Assembly: GCA_021234155.1 (NCBI GenBank)
Contig: JAJEKV010000034.1
Span: 7,610,028-7,674,027 of the forward strand
Direction of reading: 5' to 3'
Source of the DNA: Isoetes taiwanensis
Lineage: Eukaryota > Streptophyta > Lycopodiopsida > Isoetales > Isoetaceae
Length of the DNA: 64,000 nt
Of this stretch, positions 35,161-47,195 are shown in pieces. How positions within the stretch are numbered: the stretch's first letter is position 1; every line of letters starts with the position of its first letter. The notes beneath the pieces are model-generated. The model was not told the DNA's origin. It did no database searches and saw nothing but the letters and a program-made list of their open reading frames with translations. The position numbers were made by a program, and so were the translations under genes.

Positions 35161-35416
35161 GATGGCGCGGATTAAGATCACAGAAAAGAGGCCAATGGAG
35201 GAATCCGTCGGTTCTTCCCAAAAACTTCAAAAACTTAGTGCAAGAGCTCGGTTCAGTTGTTCCGAGGTGATGGTTTTGCAAACAGAAGGAGTTGATATTT
35301 CTGAAAAAGTGCAGCATTGGATAGATCGTTCCTGCCTCCATGAGGAACGCCTTCTCAAGATGAAGATTGAAGTTGATGGAGACGGTGGCCTCAAAATTCA
35401 GCTGAAGATGCCTTGA
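35161..35416 (+). CDS. small hypothetical protein (84 aa)
   Basis: ATG at 35161 in good plant context (gagATGGCG), preceded by AT-rich sequence with gaataaatag and ctatatagg that could serve as TATA boxes; stop TGA at 35414. An upstream in-frame ATG at 35138 would add eight residues. The protein is charged and globular-looking: basic start (MARIKITEKRPMEE), central VDISEKVQHWIDRS with two cysteines nearby, and VDGDGGLKIQLKMP at the C-terminus. No family recognised. It could be a real small gene or a remnant of a neighbouring element. Confidence 0.4.
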
Positions 35417-36636
35417 TTAGAGTGATCTGCAGTCTACTATAAAGTATAGAATAGTATCTTATGCTTTTTAGTTTTTCGGCTAGTTTTTCGGCTACAGAAC
35501 AGGGTTGTGAATATGTGTACTGGGTGTTCCTGTAAAATGTTGACGGATTTATCATGATATAACTGTTTTTTTTTTGTATGTGAAAGCCTTATGGCATTTT
35601 TGTAAACAAAGGTTGACTAATATAATATAATATGGTTTTACATATGTGTTCATTGTTTATGTTACATTAAAAAGGAAGCAGTCTTTAAGTTACATTTGAA
35701 TTCGACTTCTATTTTCCTTTTGATGTTATTATTCTAATGATCCGATCCATACAATTCTCAAAGATCTTTGCTCAAAGATCTTTGCTCAAAAGATATGCTA
35801 TTCTTGCACATACATGCTTGACATAGCATGCAACATCTAAAAACATTCCAATTGTAATACCGATTATTTCTTTAATACAAGTTCGAAAAATGCTTCACTT
35901 GTAAACACAACTTCTACTTGGACTTCTACATCATGACATTACCTATTGAATCTGCTTATTCAGAGCAAGTTAATTGCATGCAAAAGCCTCAGCCATGTCA
36001 TTACTGTAGCATAGGGTTTAGATACCAAAATGCTAGTGCATAATTTAGTGAAAGCAATTGCCTTAATCTTTTAGCTTGCTACTCACAAGGACTCTACAAA
36101 AAGTCTTGAAAACAATGGCTGTATGCTTTGGATATGAGCAATTCCATTAGCAACTTGCATGAATGATCTTTCTAAATTTGATAGCATTCAGATATTAAGT
36201 ATCCAGCCTGGACCTCAATTCTCTCTTCGATGCAAATATGGATCTAATGTTTTCCTGCTTCCAATCTACAAAATGCGAAGCGGTTCTTTGCTTCATTCAT
36301 ATGCACATGCTTTGTGTTGCCATGTAAATCTTGTACAATCTTTCCTTACGCACATGGTTTTGGAGTACGGTTTCTAATACCAGCGGTGTCCAATGAATAT
36401 CACGAGGGACTTACGGGGCGGTTCCATGTCAATACACATTATGTTCTAAGAAGAAGCAGAGATGCACATTACCATTTGCACTATAAAAATCTGCTGAAAA
36501 CCATCATTTGATAAAAATGTGAGGCAAAAGCCAAATACAAATGTAAGGCAAAAGCCAAATAGTCATTGAACAAAAACAATTTAATTAGGTGTACAAATGA
36601 CACGTATCAAAATACTTGAGCTTCATAGTCTTCCAC
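35417..36636. other. intergenic stretch, one weak coding trace
   Basis: Mostly AT-rich with no exon. Around 36320-36510 plus a frame reads FGVRFLIPAVSNEYHEG and FHVNTHYVLRRSRDAHYH, which is protein-like but unsupported. ctcaaagatctttg is duplicated at 35757 and 35771. Confidence 0.35.
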
Positions 36637-39600
36637 TCACTCAATGTCAATGATACCGATATTTCTTGAGAATGTCCACTTTGCTCTTTTAGAAACCTTA
36701 TCCAGAAAGTTGGTCAATGGATTTGCTTTCGCATAGACTTCCACACTTTCATTTTCTAATAATCCTTCCAGCCAAGGTCTCAAATGTTCGTAGAGGAAGT
36801 CACCATCTATTCGAGATGGTTGGTAAGTATTGGGACATACCATTGAATCGCGATTGTTTTTGAAACCATGGTACAGCATATCATCTATTAACAATGTATT
36901 CTTTTCATTCCACACTCCCTTTGATTCCTGATATACCTTGCTCAACTCCTTCAACATAATAGGCTTTCTATCAATCTTGAACGATGTGTTTGTGCACTTT
37001 CACGAAGACCAAGTAAAATGTAATTTACGTTTGGCGACTTGTTGAAACATTTGATTAATAATAAGATTGGCCGCCCGTGCTTTGCTCAATCTTGTCCAAA
37101 CAACAATCTCAAAGTGCTCCAAACACCAATCTAGAAGATCCCTTGCCCTCGGACGCTTAACCACGACTAACTTTGTATGATTGAGGTGCTTTAGTTCTGC
37201 ACCATCCATGACACAGCTGGGCAATGGTTCCGTATTCTCAAATAGCTTCAACAAAACACCATCAAGCTCAAAAATAAGAAGCTTCTTGTGTGATTTGATC
37301 CTTTTAGTACATGGGGACATGGAAGGACTACCACTTGCCTCCCAGTTTACTTTTTACGGTTTGCTAAACTTATTGTATTTCCCTCTGATTAGAATGTAAA
37401 TTTCAGCATATATTCAAACAAATAAATTTAAAATCAATCTAATAGGAGAACATTTTACCAGGTGAAATGGACTCTTCATATTGTGACGGATAAGATGTTC
37501 CATTCCTTGTCTTCAAGATTGGGCTACACGATGGAGTGCGAACTTCACCGAGATTGTCATTCTTTCCTGCAACAACTACCCTATTGTCTCCTATAGATAA
37601 CCGCTACATCTCAGTTATGATCATGTGTCATTACTATACAATCCCAAAGTTAAGACACTACCTGGCCCAATGGAGTTAGCTAATTTTGATCGACAAGAAG
37701 CAGTCTTTCCATTGTTAGGTGGACTGCGCACATCATGTTTCTTTCCAAAAGGGGATGAGGCGATTAATCGCTGGCATCTTTTTCCATTTGAGGCTTCTGG
37801 TTGGGGGCCTTTAGACACTACATCATTAGTGCTATTATCTGATGTGACAATAAACAACATAAATAAACAAAGTAAGTAAGTCAAACCACTTGCATCCCTG
37901 TAACAGTCCATGCAACATGACCCTAGCACTACAGTTTAACTAACCATGCCACTGGACACTACCACTAAAGTTTAACCAAACCACCTGTCAAACAACTTAA
38001 AACATTTTACATCCGCGATCCGTGTAAAGAATACCCTAGCAAAATTACATATAATTACCTTGGGGAAACAAGACTGCAGTGTTTGGTTCATTGTCTTCAA
38101 CAGAAATCAGGTTTTTGCAGTTATCGTGAACTTCCATACCAGTTGTTGATTGCCCTTGACTATCTGTGTTGCATATGTATAATAAAATACACATGGTCAT
38201 ATTTTTTTGAAAATCCTGCACATTAGAAAATATTAACAACTTTTGTTACCATTATTGTCCTTCTGCTCTTTGTAAGAAATATTGTCCATCACGCCCTTCC
38301 CAACTGTTAATGCAGTGGGGTAAAAGCATGTTAGGGTGTACCACTTTTGGAACCTGCAAAAGTACATACACTAGGTACTTCTGAACTGGGTACTTTCTCA
38401 TTTTTCTTTTCATTAAAACTAATACAAAAATCCAAAATAAAAGTCAAGGACATGGTAATATTCAAAGTTAAGGTAAAGATAATGCTATCGGAGATCAATA
38501 TATATAAAATGTTCTAAAACATACATTATATTGAGATATTATACAGGTACCCAGTACCCAGTCCTGGCTACCTTTTTAGGTACCTTTTTAGTCACTAAAT
38601 AATACTTTTTAAGGGACACCCTAACATGCTTTTACCCAGTGCTCAAACATCTCGGCATAAGTTTATGATCCTTGGGATATGATACGGATGCCGGGGTGGA
38701 GCTAACACCTTTCATTGTCAATTTCTCTATTTCCATATGTAAGTAACAATCATTAAGTACCTAGCGTGAGCTGAAAATAAATGAAAACAAACCAACCATG
38801 TGAATCTAGCGTTATGCTAATCTTCGACTCCTGGCACCCCTTTAATCCAAGAAACGACAGCCATGATTTTGACATGGTATGTCCACAATTCGTATAACAA
38901 CATAATGTAGAGCAACTGCAAAACAAAACGCTGTTAGATTAATTCATTCAGAAACATATGGAATTGGAAGATGCTACCTGAAATGCGCTACGCAACATGC
39001 CACATGATATGTGTGTCTGCACTCGACAATAATGATTGGCAAGAGCATCTCATCCGATTTGAGTGACCTGTAACAAAATGGGCATGCTTCGCTCAAATTA
39101 ATGCTCGAAGCTTCCTTCAAACTATCAACAACGACCGGTGTTTGGGTAGGCAAACAAGGATCGAACTCAAAAGGTTGGCACATCTTTGGATCGAGATGCC
39201 AAAGCCTTGTAAGGCGGGGTCTCAATTTGTTTAGCTGCTCCAACTTCGACATCTCTGGAAATCTCCACAAGTTAATAAGTCATCGAGCTTGCTTCAAAGC
39301 TAGACGCAACTCTTCAAGCTCCCTTTTTGTAGGTCAATTACTGCCTCAACGCCCTCCTTCGCTGCACTTGAGAGCTTTGTGATTAAATCTTGGTACTTTT
39401 TAATGTCATTGGCTACACGAACCTCCCTAGCCTCTAGACCTTTAATATTTTCTTTCATGACACTGCACTTATCCTCGCTCGATTCTGCGGTTCAATAGTC
39501 GACTTGTTGACATCATGTTCTGCAGTAGAAATCCACTCCTTCAATATCCTTGACATTTCTGAAATACAAGAGATAATTAAATTAGAATCTTAAATTAGAT

Positions 39601-40945
39601 AAACAATTGATGGAATGAAGGTGCAAGTACATGCAAAACATCTTGCTCTATTGAAAAAAGGTCAAGCATCTTGCCATCTAGTATAAAGAAAGAAAGCTCT
39701 AACATTTTGCTCTATTGCTTTAGACGTGAATAAACTTGAATTACATCAGTCAATGGGCTGGAAGATTAACCAGCCTATCAGCAAGAGTTTGAGTGCTCAT
39801 TATGGTGATCTGCAAAAGCTTGGCCTATAGCTTGAGATCATCTCGATGGCAAAGGACACAAGCTGCAACTATATGACACAAGCTTTTAACTATAGGACAC
39901 AAAGCCGCAAGTCGTGACTTGAGCTACAAGACACAAGGTGCAAGCTTGTAACTTCTCGATACACTCTCTCACTATGACTGTGGATTTGAACCGCAACTAC
40001 TAAGGCATGGTGCACTATGGCTAAGACCGAGGCCGTGAACTAGTAAGGTGTGGTGCATCTGCAACAAGCAACTGTAAGCTTCCAACTGCAATCTGCACCT
40101 GCGACTGGAATAATCAAAATGGTTGTAAATATCAACTACAACATGTGACTAAGCTTAAGCTTGTAGCTGCAACTCATAACTACATGATTCTACCTATGAG
40201 CTTCAACTTTGGCTTAAAACATGCAATTATACCTTACAACAACATGCCTCTAACTATGAATACAACAACTACTTCAACTCCATGTAGCTACAGCTAAAAA
40301 TTAATTTATGTAGCTAAAGATAAACATAGTAATTGAATATAAGAAGCTGCTATGACCTCAGTGGTTAAGAAATTAGCTACAAAATAGAGAAACAAGAATC
40401 AAATAGTACCTGGTATCTTTTTTTCATAATTGGCATCATTCACCTTGGTCTTACATGTCACATTAGAGCTAATAAAGATTTGTGAAGAGGGCTTCTCAAC
40501 AAGCACTGACGCAATTGGAGACAATGTCTGTTGAGAAACAACATTTGTTGTCCCGTTTTTCAGCCCATCGTCATAGTCACTTGTTTGAAAGTGCTCTACT
40601 CTTTCTTTGCTGACTTTGCATGCTTGTAGAAACTCATCCAATTTATTTCCACGACCATTGCAATGCAAGAGAAATGCTACTCGCCAATGCTTGAGGCACC
40701 TGCCCTCCTAAAACCTTCTTTCTATCATGTATTTTCTTATATAGCAATAGGAACTCCTCCTTCTTGTTTTCTTTCAACAACTTTGAACTGTAACAAGACT
40801 TGCCATTTACCTTTGGACCCCACATCCTCCATGTCATTGTCATCAACATTCCTTTCCTCGATTTATATAACTCCTTAAAGGTCAAACCTCTTTGCTCAAA
40901 TCTGGAATTGCATCGCTTGAACCCGACTCCATGAGATACAACTAC
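36637..40945 (-). pseudogene. coiled-coil/Cys-rich/FCP1-like phosphatase gene, decayed
   Basis: Eight exons with good junctions: 40945-40410, 39558-38978, 38915-38797, 38303-38250, 38163-38059, 37838-37662, 37566-37459, 37382-36637. Most junction phases fit; the 5' end is not found. Order: N-terminal region (FKRCNSRFEQRGLTFKEL; CLKHWRVAFLLHCNGRGNK); heptad-like helix (ENIKGLEAREVRVANDIKKY); Cys/His module (CPFCYRSLKSDEMLLP, VECRHTYHVACC, then CCYTNCGHTMSKSW); polar linker; C-terminal FCP1/CTD-phosphatase-like HAD domain (KKLLIFELDGVLL; VVKRPRARDLLDWCLEHFEI; NTLLIDD). Motif I reads ELDG where HAD phosphatases have a nucleophilic Asp. Lesions: TAA at 37356-37354, TGA at 37002-37000, TGA near 39283, and 1-base shifts near 40845, 40690, 39330 and 39500. 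A MITE sits in the intron at 38318-38637. Domain order is seen; a single ancestral gene is inferred from joining phases. Confidence 0.65.
38318..38637. mobile_element. MITE in an intron of the FCP1-like gene
   Basis: 320 bp with perfect 22-bp terminal inverted repeats beginning GGGTAAAAGCATGTTAGG. It is flanked on both sides by agtg (38314-38317 and 38638-38641), a likely 4-bp target duplication. Inside the right half, ggtaccc and acctttttag phrases repeat. The left end lies only about 15 bases from the 3' splice site at 38304. The superfamily is unclear: if the flanking CAGTG/CACTG is part of the ends, a CACTA relationship would be possible. Confidence 0.85.
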
Positions 40946-41939
40946 CTACATGCACATCAAGAAGACAAGGCTTAACTAAATTTGCATAAACATTCAAAAA
41001 TATGCACAACTAATCTGTACACAAGAAGAGAGGCAAAATTTGTCTTTTTCAAATTTCCTACAATCATAGAGTAATAGTGTAATGCAAAAGATATAACATG
41101 GACTTATAAATTCTCATAATAAATCAGAGCAAGAATTTAAAGTTAGATATGGCTAGCTTGAATTAAAACTAACGGTTTTGTAACAATTGGCTAGAGATGC
41201 TTTATGTGCACAAGATCTATTATAGTCCTGGATTTTCCCTGCCAAGAGAGATCAACAATGCATGTGAAAACTTAAGTTCCAGCATTACCCAACAAGCTAT
41301 CTAGAGAGATGACCACAACATGTATGAAATTAAGACTCATCACTACATCACCCAACAAGAAATAAACGCCAAGTTTAACAAGAAAAGAAAGAAACTGCAT
41401 TTGCCTTTTCCCTTGTTCCTGCTTGTAGCACAAACGTGGACAATAAAAAAGAAATCCCCATTCTAATCCTTTGATGGAATGAGAGAAAGTTTCAGGGCAA
41501 AAAAACTTGAGAGTTCATAAACTAGAGAATTAGCAGGGCCGGAAGAAAAACCTGAGGGAAAGACCTGAGGGAAGACAAACCTGAGGGAAAAAACTGAGGG
41601 AAAAACCTGAGGATAGGAGAAAAGTTGAGGCCGCTTTAGCTGTGTAACGGAAGTGGGATGTTGAATCAGAATGGACCCAGAAGATTCGGCAGCAAACGAA
41701 TTCCCTCCCATCTCCCATTCTTGCTATTTCGTCCCGAGCCCTCCCTTTCCCCGTTAACTTCGGAAAATTCAAAATACAACCTAAATTTCCCACTAATTTT
41801 CCAACTACTTTCATAGTTCGAAAACTGACTTTTTTGACCCACTATATTGTGCTTGGACCCAGCAGCAAATACAATGAATTCACTTTACTTCCAATAGAAG
41901 TTGTCTATGATTATCAACTTCCACTAAGAAATCCCCCAA
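40946..41939. other. upstream region of the FCP1-like locus
   Basis: No further exon identified. A run of five or six cctgagggaaa units lies at 41550-41612. Minus ORFs over 41463-41814 may be 5' leader sequence but show no family. Confidence 0.35.
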
Positions 41940-41944
41940 TCTAT

Positions 41945-42796
41945 TAGGATCAGTTTGCATAAGCGAAAAAAAAGTTTGTTTTATCAATATGGTGTTTCTC
42001 TCGAATTCCTTGATAACAGCTACAGCTAAGAAAAACATGAGATTCATCCTCAACCTCACCTGAGTTGCATAGTGTGCATAATCGAATCTTCCCTGGGAAT
42101 ATTATGCCAACGTCCAGTTTCAATCTTCAAGTTGTGAGAGCTAGTTCTGTATTTTGCTATAACTCTTCTCGCCCTTTTGGAAATATGGGATCTAATGTAA
42201 TTCTGGTCAGAGTAGACTAACATGGGATTAACTTCATTCTTGTAAAATGTAAACCTTGTCCCTTGTTTCTGCCACATCTGATCCACAACTTTTGTTTGGA
42301 CTAATTCACGAATGCCAACATCTGTATCTGGCCAATCTTGTTCTCTAATGTTCCATCTCTGACACCATTCCATCAGATCTCTATACCATCCCTTAAGCTT
42401 AGATTCTTCAGCCACAATACATGGTATTCTTGTACTATCAAGACTTCTCAACCTGTTTACATAATTCAGTGCTAGACATAGTCCTTCGGCTTCTAATGGC
42501 AACATACCAAACTCAGCCAACATGATCTGATATGGCACTTGATGTCTCATGCCTAATTCCTCTAGAAAGATTTTCATGACGCTTTCCACTTTTGCCCACA
42601 AGCGAGCAGATGTGGATGGTCCCCAAATTTGTACACCATAGAGCAACATTGTTTGCACCAAACACTTAAATAGCATTATGCGCATGGACCAGCTGCACCT
42701 TATTGCAGACATATAGCATTCCATACAAGGCCCTCTTACCTGCTGCCACCCTTTGTTTAATGCACTCTTTCCAACTGTAATTTGAGCTGAACACAA
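41945..42796 (-). pseudogene. LINE ORF2 C-terminal part with zf-RVT-like end
   Basis: Continues from the RT after a frame change in the overlap at 42666-42796: LFKCLVQTMLLYGVQIWG is the usual region after the RT thumb. A long connector ends in CTLCNSGEVEDESHVFLSCS, a Cys/His-rich motif (C-x2-C...H...C) typical of plant LINE ORF2 ends. The last part is in a shifted frame relative to the 42056-42796 block. Confidence 0.8.
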
Positions 42797-43733
42797 GTCC
42801 TAAGTATTTGTAACTTTCTACTGTTTCAAGTTGCACACCCTTATACTGGAACACAGGCCTTTGAATTGTACCAAAAACCATGATTTTAGATTTAGATAAA
42901 TTTACAGCCATACCTCGTTCCTCACAAAATTCAGCCAAACTATCCAGATGTCTTTGTAATCCTTCCACCTCTTCTGCTAATATGACCATGTCATCTGCAT
43001 ATAATAGTAATTGGAGAACAACGAGACCTACTTTAGTACCTGCATGCCCTCGATCCCGTAACCATTGCTCCAATTCATCAATGAACAAGCCGAACAAAGT
43101 CGGAGAGAGTGGACACCCTCGCTTTACACCAATTGTGCTCATGATTGCTTCAGGTATATCCACCGCCAATTGAGAAATCACTTTCTCATAAAGCCTGGAG
43201 ATCGCACCTCTCAGTGATAATGGGACTCCAAGTTTCTCAAGTAGTTTATCCCTCGGCACTGTGTCAAAAGCCTTGGTAAAATCAATGAAAGCTACATATA
43301 AGGATTTCCTCGGCACCTTTGCTCTCACAATTGCTGAACTAAGAGTCAAGATGTGATCCAGTGTATTGTGATGCTTCCGAAAACCTGCTTGCCCTTTTGC
43401 CCTTTTCTTCTCCGCATCTGCCCATGAACTAAGTTTGTGTTCTAACAGGCTACCAAGCAGCTTAGCGAAAACACTTCCAATCATGATTATCCGATAATTT
43501 CTCACATCTCGTTTACTTCCCAATTTGTGTATTGGAACAATTCGGCATTTATTCCAATCATGCGGCAAACCCGTCCTGACAGCCAAGTTCAGCATTTTAG
43601 TCACTACATCAGCCAATCTTTTCCCGCCCCATTTTAATAATTCCATTGGGATCCCCATTAGATTAGCCTTTCCATTCGCCATCAAGCTCAGTTGCTTTTG
43701 CACCTCCGATATACTAAATATATCCTCTTCCAC
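42666..43733 (-). pseudogene. LINE reverse transcriptase domain
   Basis: Open for 355 codons. RT blocks are clear: GKANLMGIPMELLKWGG, VPIHKLGSKRDVRNYRII, GQAGFRKHHNTLDHI, FIDFTKAFDTVPRDKL, GVKRGCPLSPTLFGLFIDEL, and the catalytic LLLYADDMVILAEEVEGL. NYRII replaces the more common NYRPI. The domain makes the cDNA at the nicked target in target-primed reverse transcription. It looks intact, but the frames before and after it are broken. Confidence 0.95.
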
Positions 43734-43840
43734 CTCTATTACATTGGCATCTTCGCAGCACCATCCACAAAGTACATTTTTTGGACCAGCCCCAACAATT
43801 CTTGCATGTCTAAATTAGCATGCGCAGGTTTATTTAATAG

Positions 43841-45030
43841 CTACGACCAAAAGACCTTGGGCTGCTTTCTATACTGGCCAATCAACTCACTTTGTCTATT
43901 TCTTTGGTACAATCTTTTCTTCTTCCTTAGCAAGGTTTTATACCATCGTGGCTTTGAATAACAACCCTTCCCAAGCTTGGCCCGTGCGTCAGAGCATTCT
44001 TGATCCCACCAAGAATTGCATGGCCCATATCTACGTTTTTTAGTTACACCAAACGTGGCATTGGCAGCAGTCAAAACAATCTTATTCAAAGAATGAGCAT
44101 CCTTCTCCAAATCACCTGTCCAAACCCAGGAACATAACGCCTCGGAAACACGTTTAGCATAATCCTCCTTCTTCCTCGGATCAAGTCTAAATGATGTAAT
44201 GGATATTGGCTTTTCACTTCTTACAGGTTGTACCTGAAGCTCAAACCATAATGGTGTATGATCTGACTTGATAACTTTATCAAGAATTTTAAAGCTGCGC
44301 ACTACATCCGACATATCATGAGATAGCAAATAGTCAACTGTCCCATTATAGGAGAAGCAAGTAAAACCTGTGGAGTCGGGGAACTTTGAAATACCATTTA
44401 GTATCTTCAAGCGGCTGGTGCTTCCGAATTCCAATAAGAATTCACCCATATCATTCTTTACACGGTCCAGGTTCTTCCTGTTAAAATCAACATTTTGAGT
44501 CTCTTTCAGCAAACAAATATTATGTACCTCATATGAAGCCGCTTGCAAATTTCCAGTTCGAGCATTGAAGTCACCTACGATGATTACTTCTCCCTTGTTC
44601 AAAAGCTCAATAGTCTGTTGACACAAATCGTGCAAGGGACTGTCCTTAAAAAATCCTGGTTGGTTGTATATTGACATCGTTAATGGAGCATAATAACAAA
44701 TCGCCAGATATATTGCTTGCGATCCATCTCTAATTCTGAGCCACATATGCTGCCCGTTAACATGCTTACCTTCAACCGTTACAGTATCTGCTAACTCCTC
44801 TCTTACATAAACTCCTATCCCTCCAAAACCTCTCACCATGCCAATTTCCTTGAAATTCCATACAGAGTCTACAATTCTGAAGCCACTTAAAAAATGGCAG
44901 TGCATTGGTCTGATGCTCCCAAGTTTCAATAAATAAAACTAAATCAGCCTTTTTCCAAATACTTTCACAGGCTTGTATTTTAGCTTGGTTTAAACCATGT
45001 ACATTCCATGCAATAACCCTTAGGGTCTCA
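43841..45030 (-). pseudogene. LINE ORF2 endonuclease domain (APE type)
   Basis: Begins LRVIAWNVHGLNQAKIQACE at about 45030, with a one-base frame change near 44920. It then reads GFGGIGVYVREELADTV, VIIVGDFNARTG and KSDHTPLWFELQ, the metal-binding and catalytic motifs of the EEP fold that nicks target DNA. A Cys/Trp-rich connector (GPCNSWWDQECSDARAKLG) follows. The junction to the RT (43733-43841) contains stops. Confidence 0.9.
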
Positions 45031-45137
45031 AATCCCTATTCTCTCCTTCTCTTAGTGACAATTGCTTTACCTGCACGGTCCAAGTAGGCAACCAGTCCTT
45101 CATCTCTAGCAGCTTTAATCTTGGCTAATTCTGAGGT

Positions 45138-46689
45138 ATGACTATGAAGAAACACAACCCACCGACTTACCGTCATAGCAGAGGTACTGAATTGAACCCC
45201 GAATTCTGTCACTCAAGATTTGATTTCCTGTCTTCGCATGCTGTTATTTGTTGGACTGAAAAGGAGGGGATAATCTTGGGGAATGTATCTAAACAAATTT
45301 GTGCTCTATCCAAGTCTATCCAAATCTTTTCCATCTATTGGACCCGCTTCCCTTACTTTGTGATTGAATTCTGCTCAGAGCAAGCGGCTGAGCACATTTT
45401 AAAAATGGGGCATCTTACCCACTTTGGATTCAGAATCAAATTCCAAAAGTGGTCATACCAATTCAATCCCCTTCGACCTTCTACTCTCATGCATACCGCC
45501 TATGTTCATCTGCATGATCTAAATCCGGTATTTTAGGAGGCTCATTGCCTTAAAGCAATATTCTCTTCGATTGGCTCCTTCATCTCCTGGGAGCGCAGGC
45601 CCCGACAGGCCTCCCACTGTCTTCATGCAATTGGATCTTCTCAAACCTATCCCCCTTGAACTCACCTTCCAGGATATGTTTGGGACTGACCAATCCTTGC
45701 TCTTCAGGTGGAATGCTTTGCCCCCTGTTTGCCCTATTTGCAGGAAACGCTTGCATGTAGGACAGAAATGTAGCCCGATGCTTGATCAGCAAACTATCTC
45801 AGAGATGGAGGAAACTCGTCCACCTCCTCGCCACCATGGTAATCTTAATGGTAGTTCGAAGAGAATCCGAATAAGACAGATCATCAGAGAGAAAATAGCT
45901 CTGGCTAATAAAGAGCTAGAAGAGAAATTCAGGAATCAGGAAGTGGGGACCCAGGGTACTGGAGGAACTGTTAAGATTCTAAATAAAGAAATTATCACCA
46001 AAGGAGTCTCTTTCAACCTTTCAGACATGGTTAAAACCTTCGACAAACACAAACCTTCTGGTCACATCCAATATGATGAAATTACAGTAATTAGGGCCAG
46101 AGAGGACACAGTCTGGGAGGATGACTACTCGACTTGGCAGATCTCTGAATCAAACTAGACTACTATAAAGGACTCTGCTGATATGGAAGTGGGGCTCCCC
46201 CACAATACAGTCGAAGTGGGGGAATCCAGCTCCCCCACATCATCCAAAACATACTCATCCCCCATTATCTGCAAAAACAGATTCAAAGCTCTACAGGATT
46301 TCTCAAGCATGTATGAAGAGGATTTTGTTGGGTCCTCTAGCCCAGAAGGAAAAGGGAGGATTCATGATAAGGCTCAAGACCAACCACTGATCCAAGAAAT
46401 AGGTGTTCTGAGCTCTGACGCATTGACTGACCCTTCACTAGTCAACTCCACTTGCTTGGGCGACCGAATTCTTGTTGACCTATCTGTTGACCCCATCTCC
46501 AACCATACTTCGGTCAGCCTTGATATTCCCTCCCTCATCCCTTCTTCCCATCACAACCCTTTACCTATTCTTTATGATAAATATGGCAAATCTACTGTGG
46601 ATCTTATGAGCAAAATTGTTGCGGAAGTAGTGGATGCAACCTGTCCCCAATTGAAGGCTGCCCCCCCAGGAGGCCAACAAAGGTGGTGA
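45138..46689 (+). pseudogene. LINE ORF1 with DUF4283-like and CCHC zinc-knuckle parts
   Basis: Three consecutive frames. 45138-45536 has an RRM-like/DUF4283-like start (IYWTRFPYFVIEFCSEQAAE, HFGFRIKFQKWS). 45571-46158 has CPICRKRLHVGQKC, a C-x2-C-x4-H-x4-C knuckle. 46183-46689 has ICKNRFKALQDFSS, the word common at the end of plant LINE ORF1 domains. ORF1 proteins coat the element RNA. A stop near 45534 and another at 46156 separate the pieces. Confidence 0.85.
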
Positions 46690-47195
46690 TGTTAGTGGTG
46701 CTCAAGAGGATGCTGAGCGAGTCCAGGTAAGTGACCACTCCCCTATTTGTTACAGTCCTCAACTTGATTTCCAGGCAATCCAAGGTTGTAATATAGAGGT
46801 AGAAATTCCCTCCTCCCTACAAGGTGGTCTTACTTCTGATGATGACTGTAAACTGGTCAAATCCACCCCCCAGAATACTGAAAAACATAATATTGAATTT
46901 GGCCTCCTAGCCTTGTAGACAAACCTTGATAATATAGAATCCTCGGTGCCAAATCACCTTGACTTGATTGTTCCTGACTCAGAGGAGGATCTTAGTTGCA
47001 GTCCTCTCCATGATATCTCCAACACTTCTCTGAGAACCCTCAAGAAGAAACTGAAAAATAGGACTACACCTAAGTCTCCTATATGCAGAGAGAACTTCCC
47101 TCATATCTACAATACCTGAAGCAGATCCTCACCTCATGGGCTGAGGAAGTTCAATTATTGAGTTGTTGCCTTCTCTTTTCTCTCCCCTTCTTTCC

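Larger units (their letters stand above)
41940..45137 (-). mobile_element. LINE retrotransposon, 5'-truncated, minus strand
   Basis: In order on minus: the end of an ORF1 (ELAKIKAARDEGLVAYLD, stop at 45038-45036), an APE-type endonuclease, a reverse transcriptase, and a C-terminal Cys-rich zf-RVT-like tail. A T-rich stretch on plus near 41967 could be the remains of the poly-A tail. ORF1 is cut at 45137, directly against an oppositely oriented LINE. Several frame breaks make it non-functional. Confidence 0.9.

Noticed and set aside
42880-43818. Plus-strand ORFs inside the LINE RT
   Set aside because: Antisense shadows of the reverse transcriptase frame.
45036-45200. Twin-priming inversion of one LINE
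   Set aside because: Both sides carry their own, different endonuclease domain, so they come from two elements.
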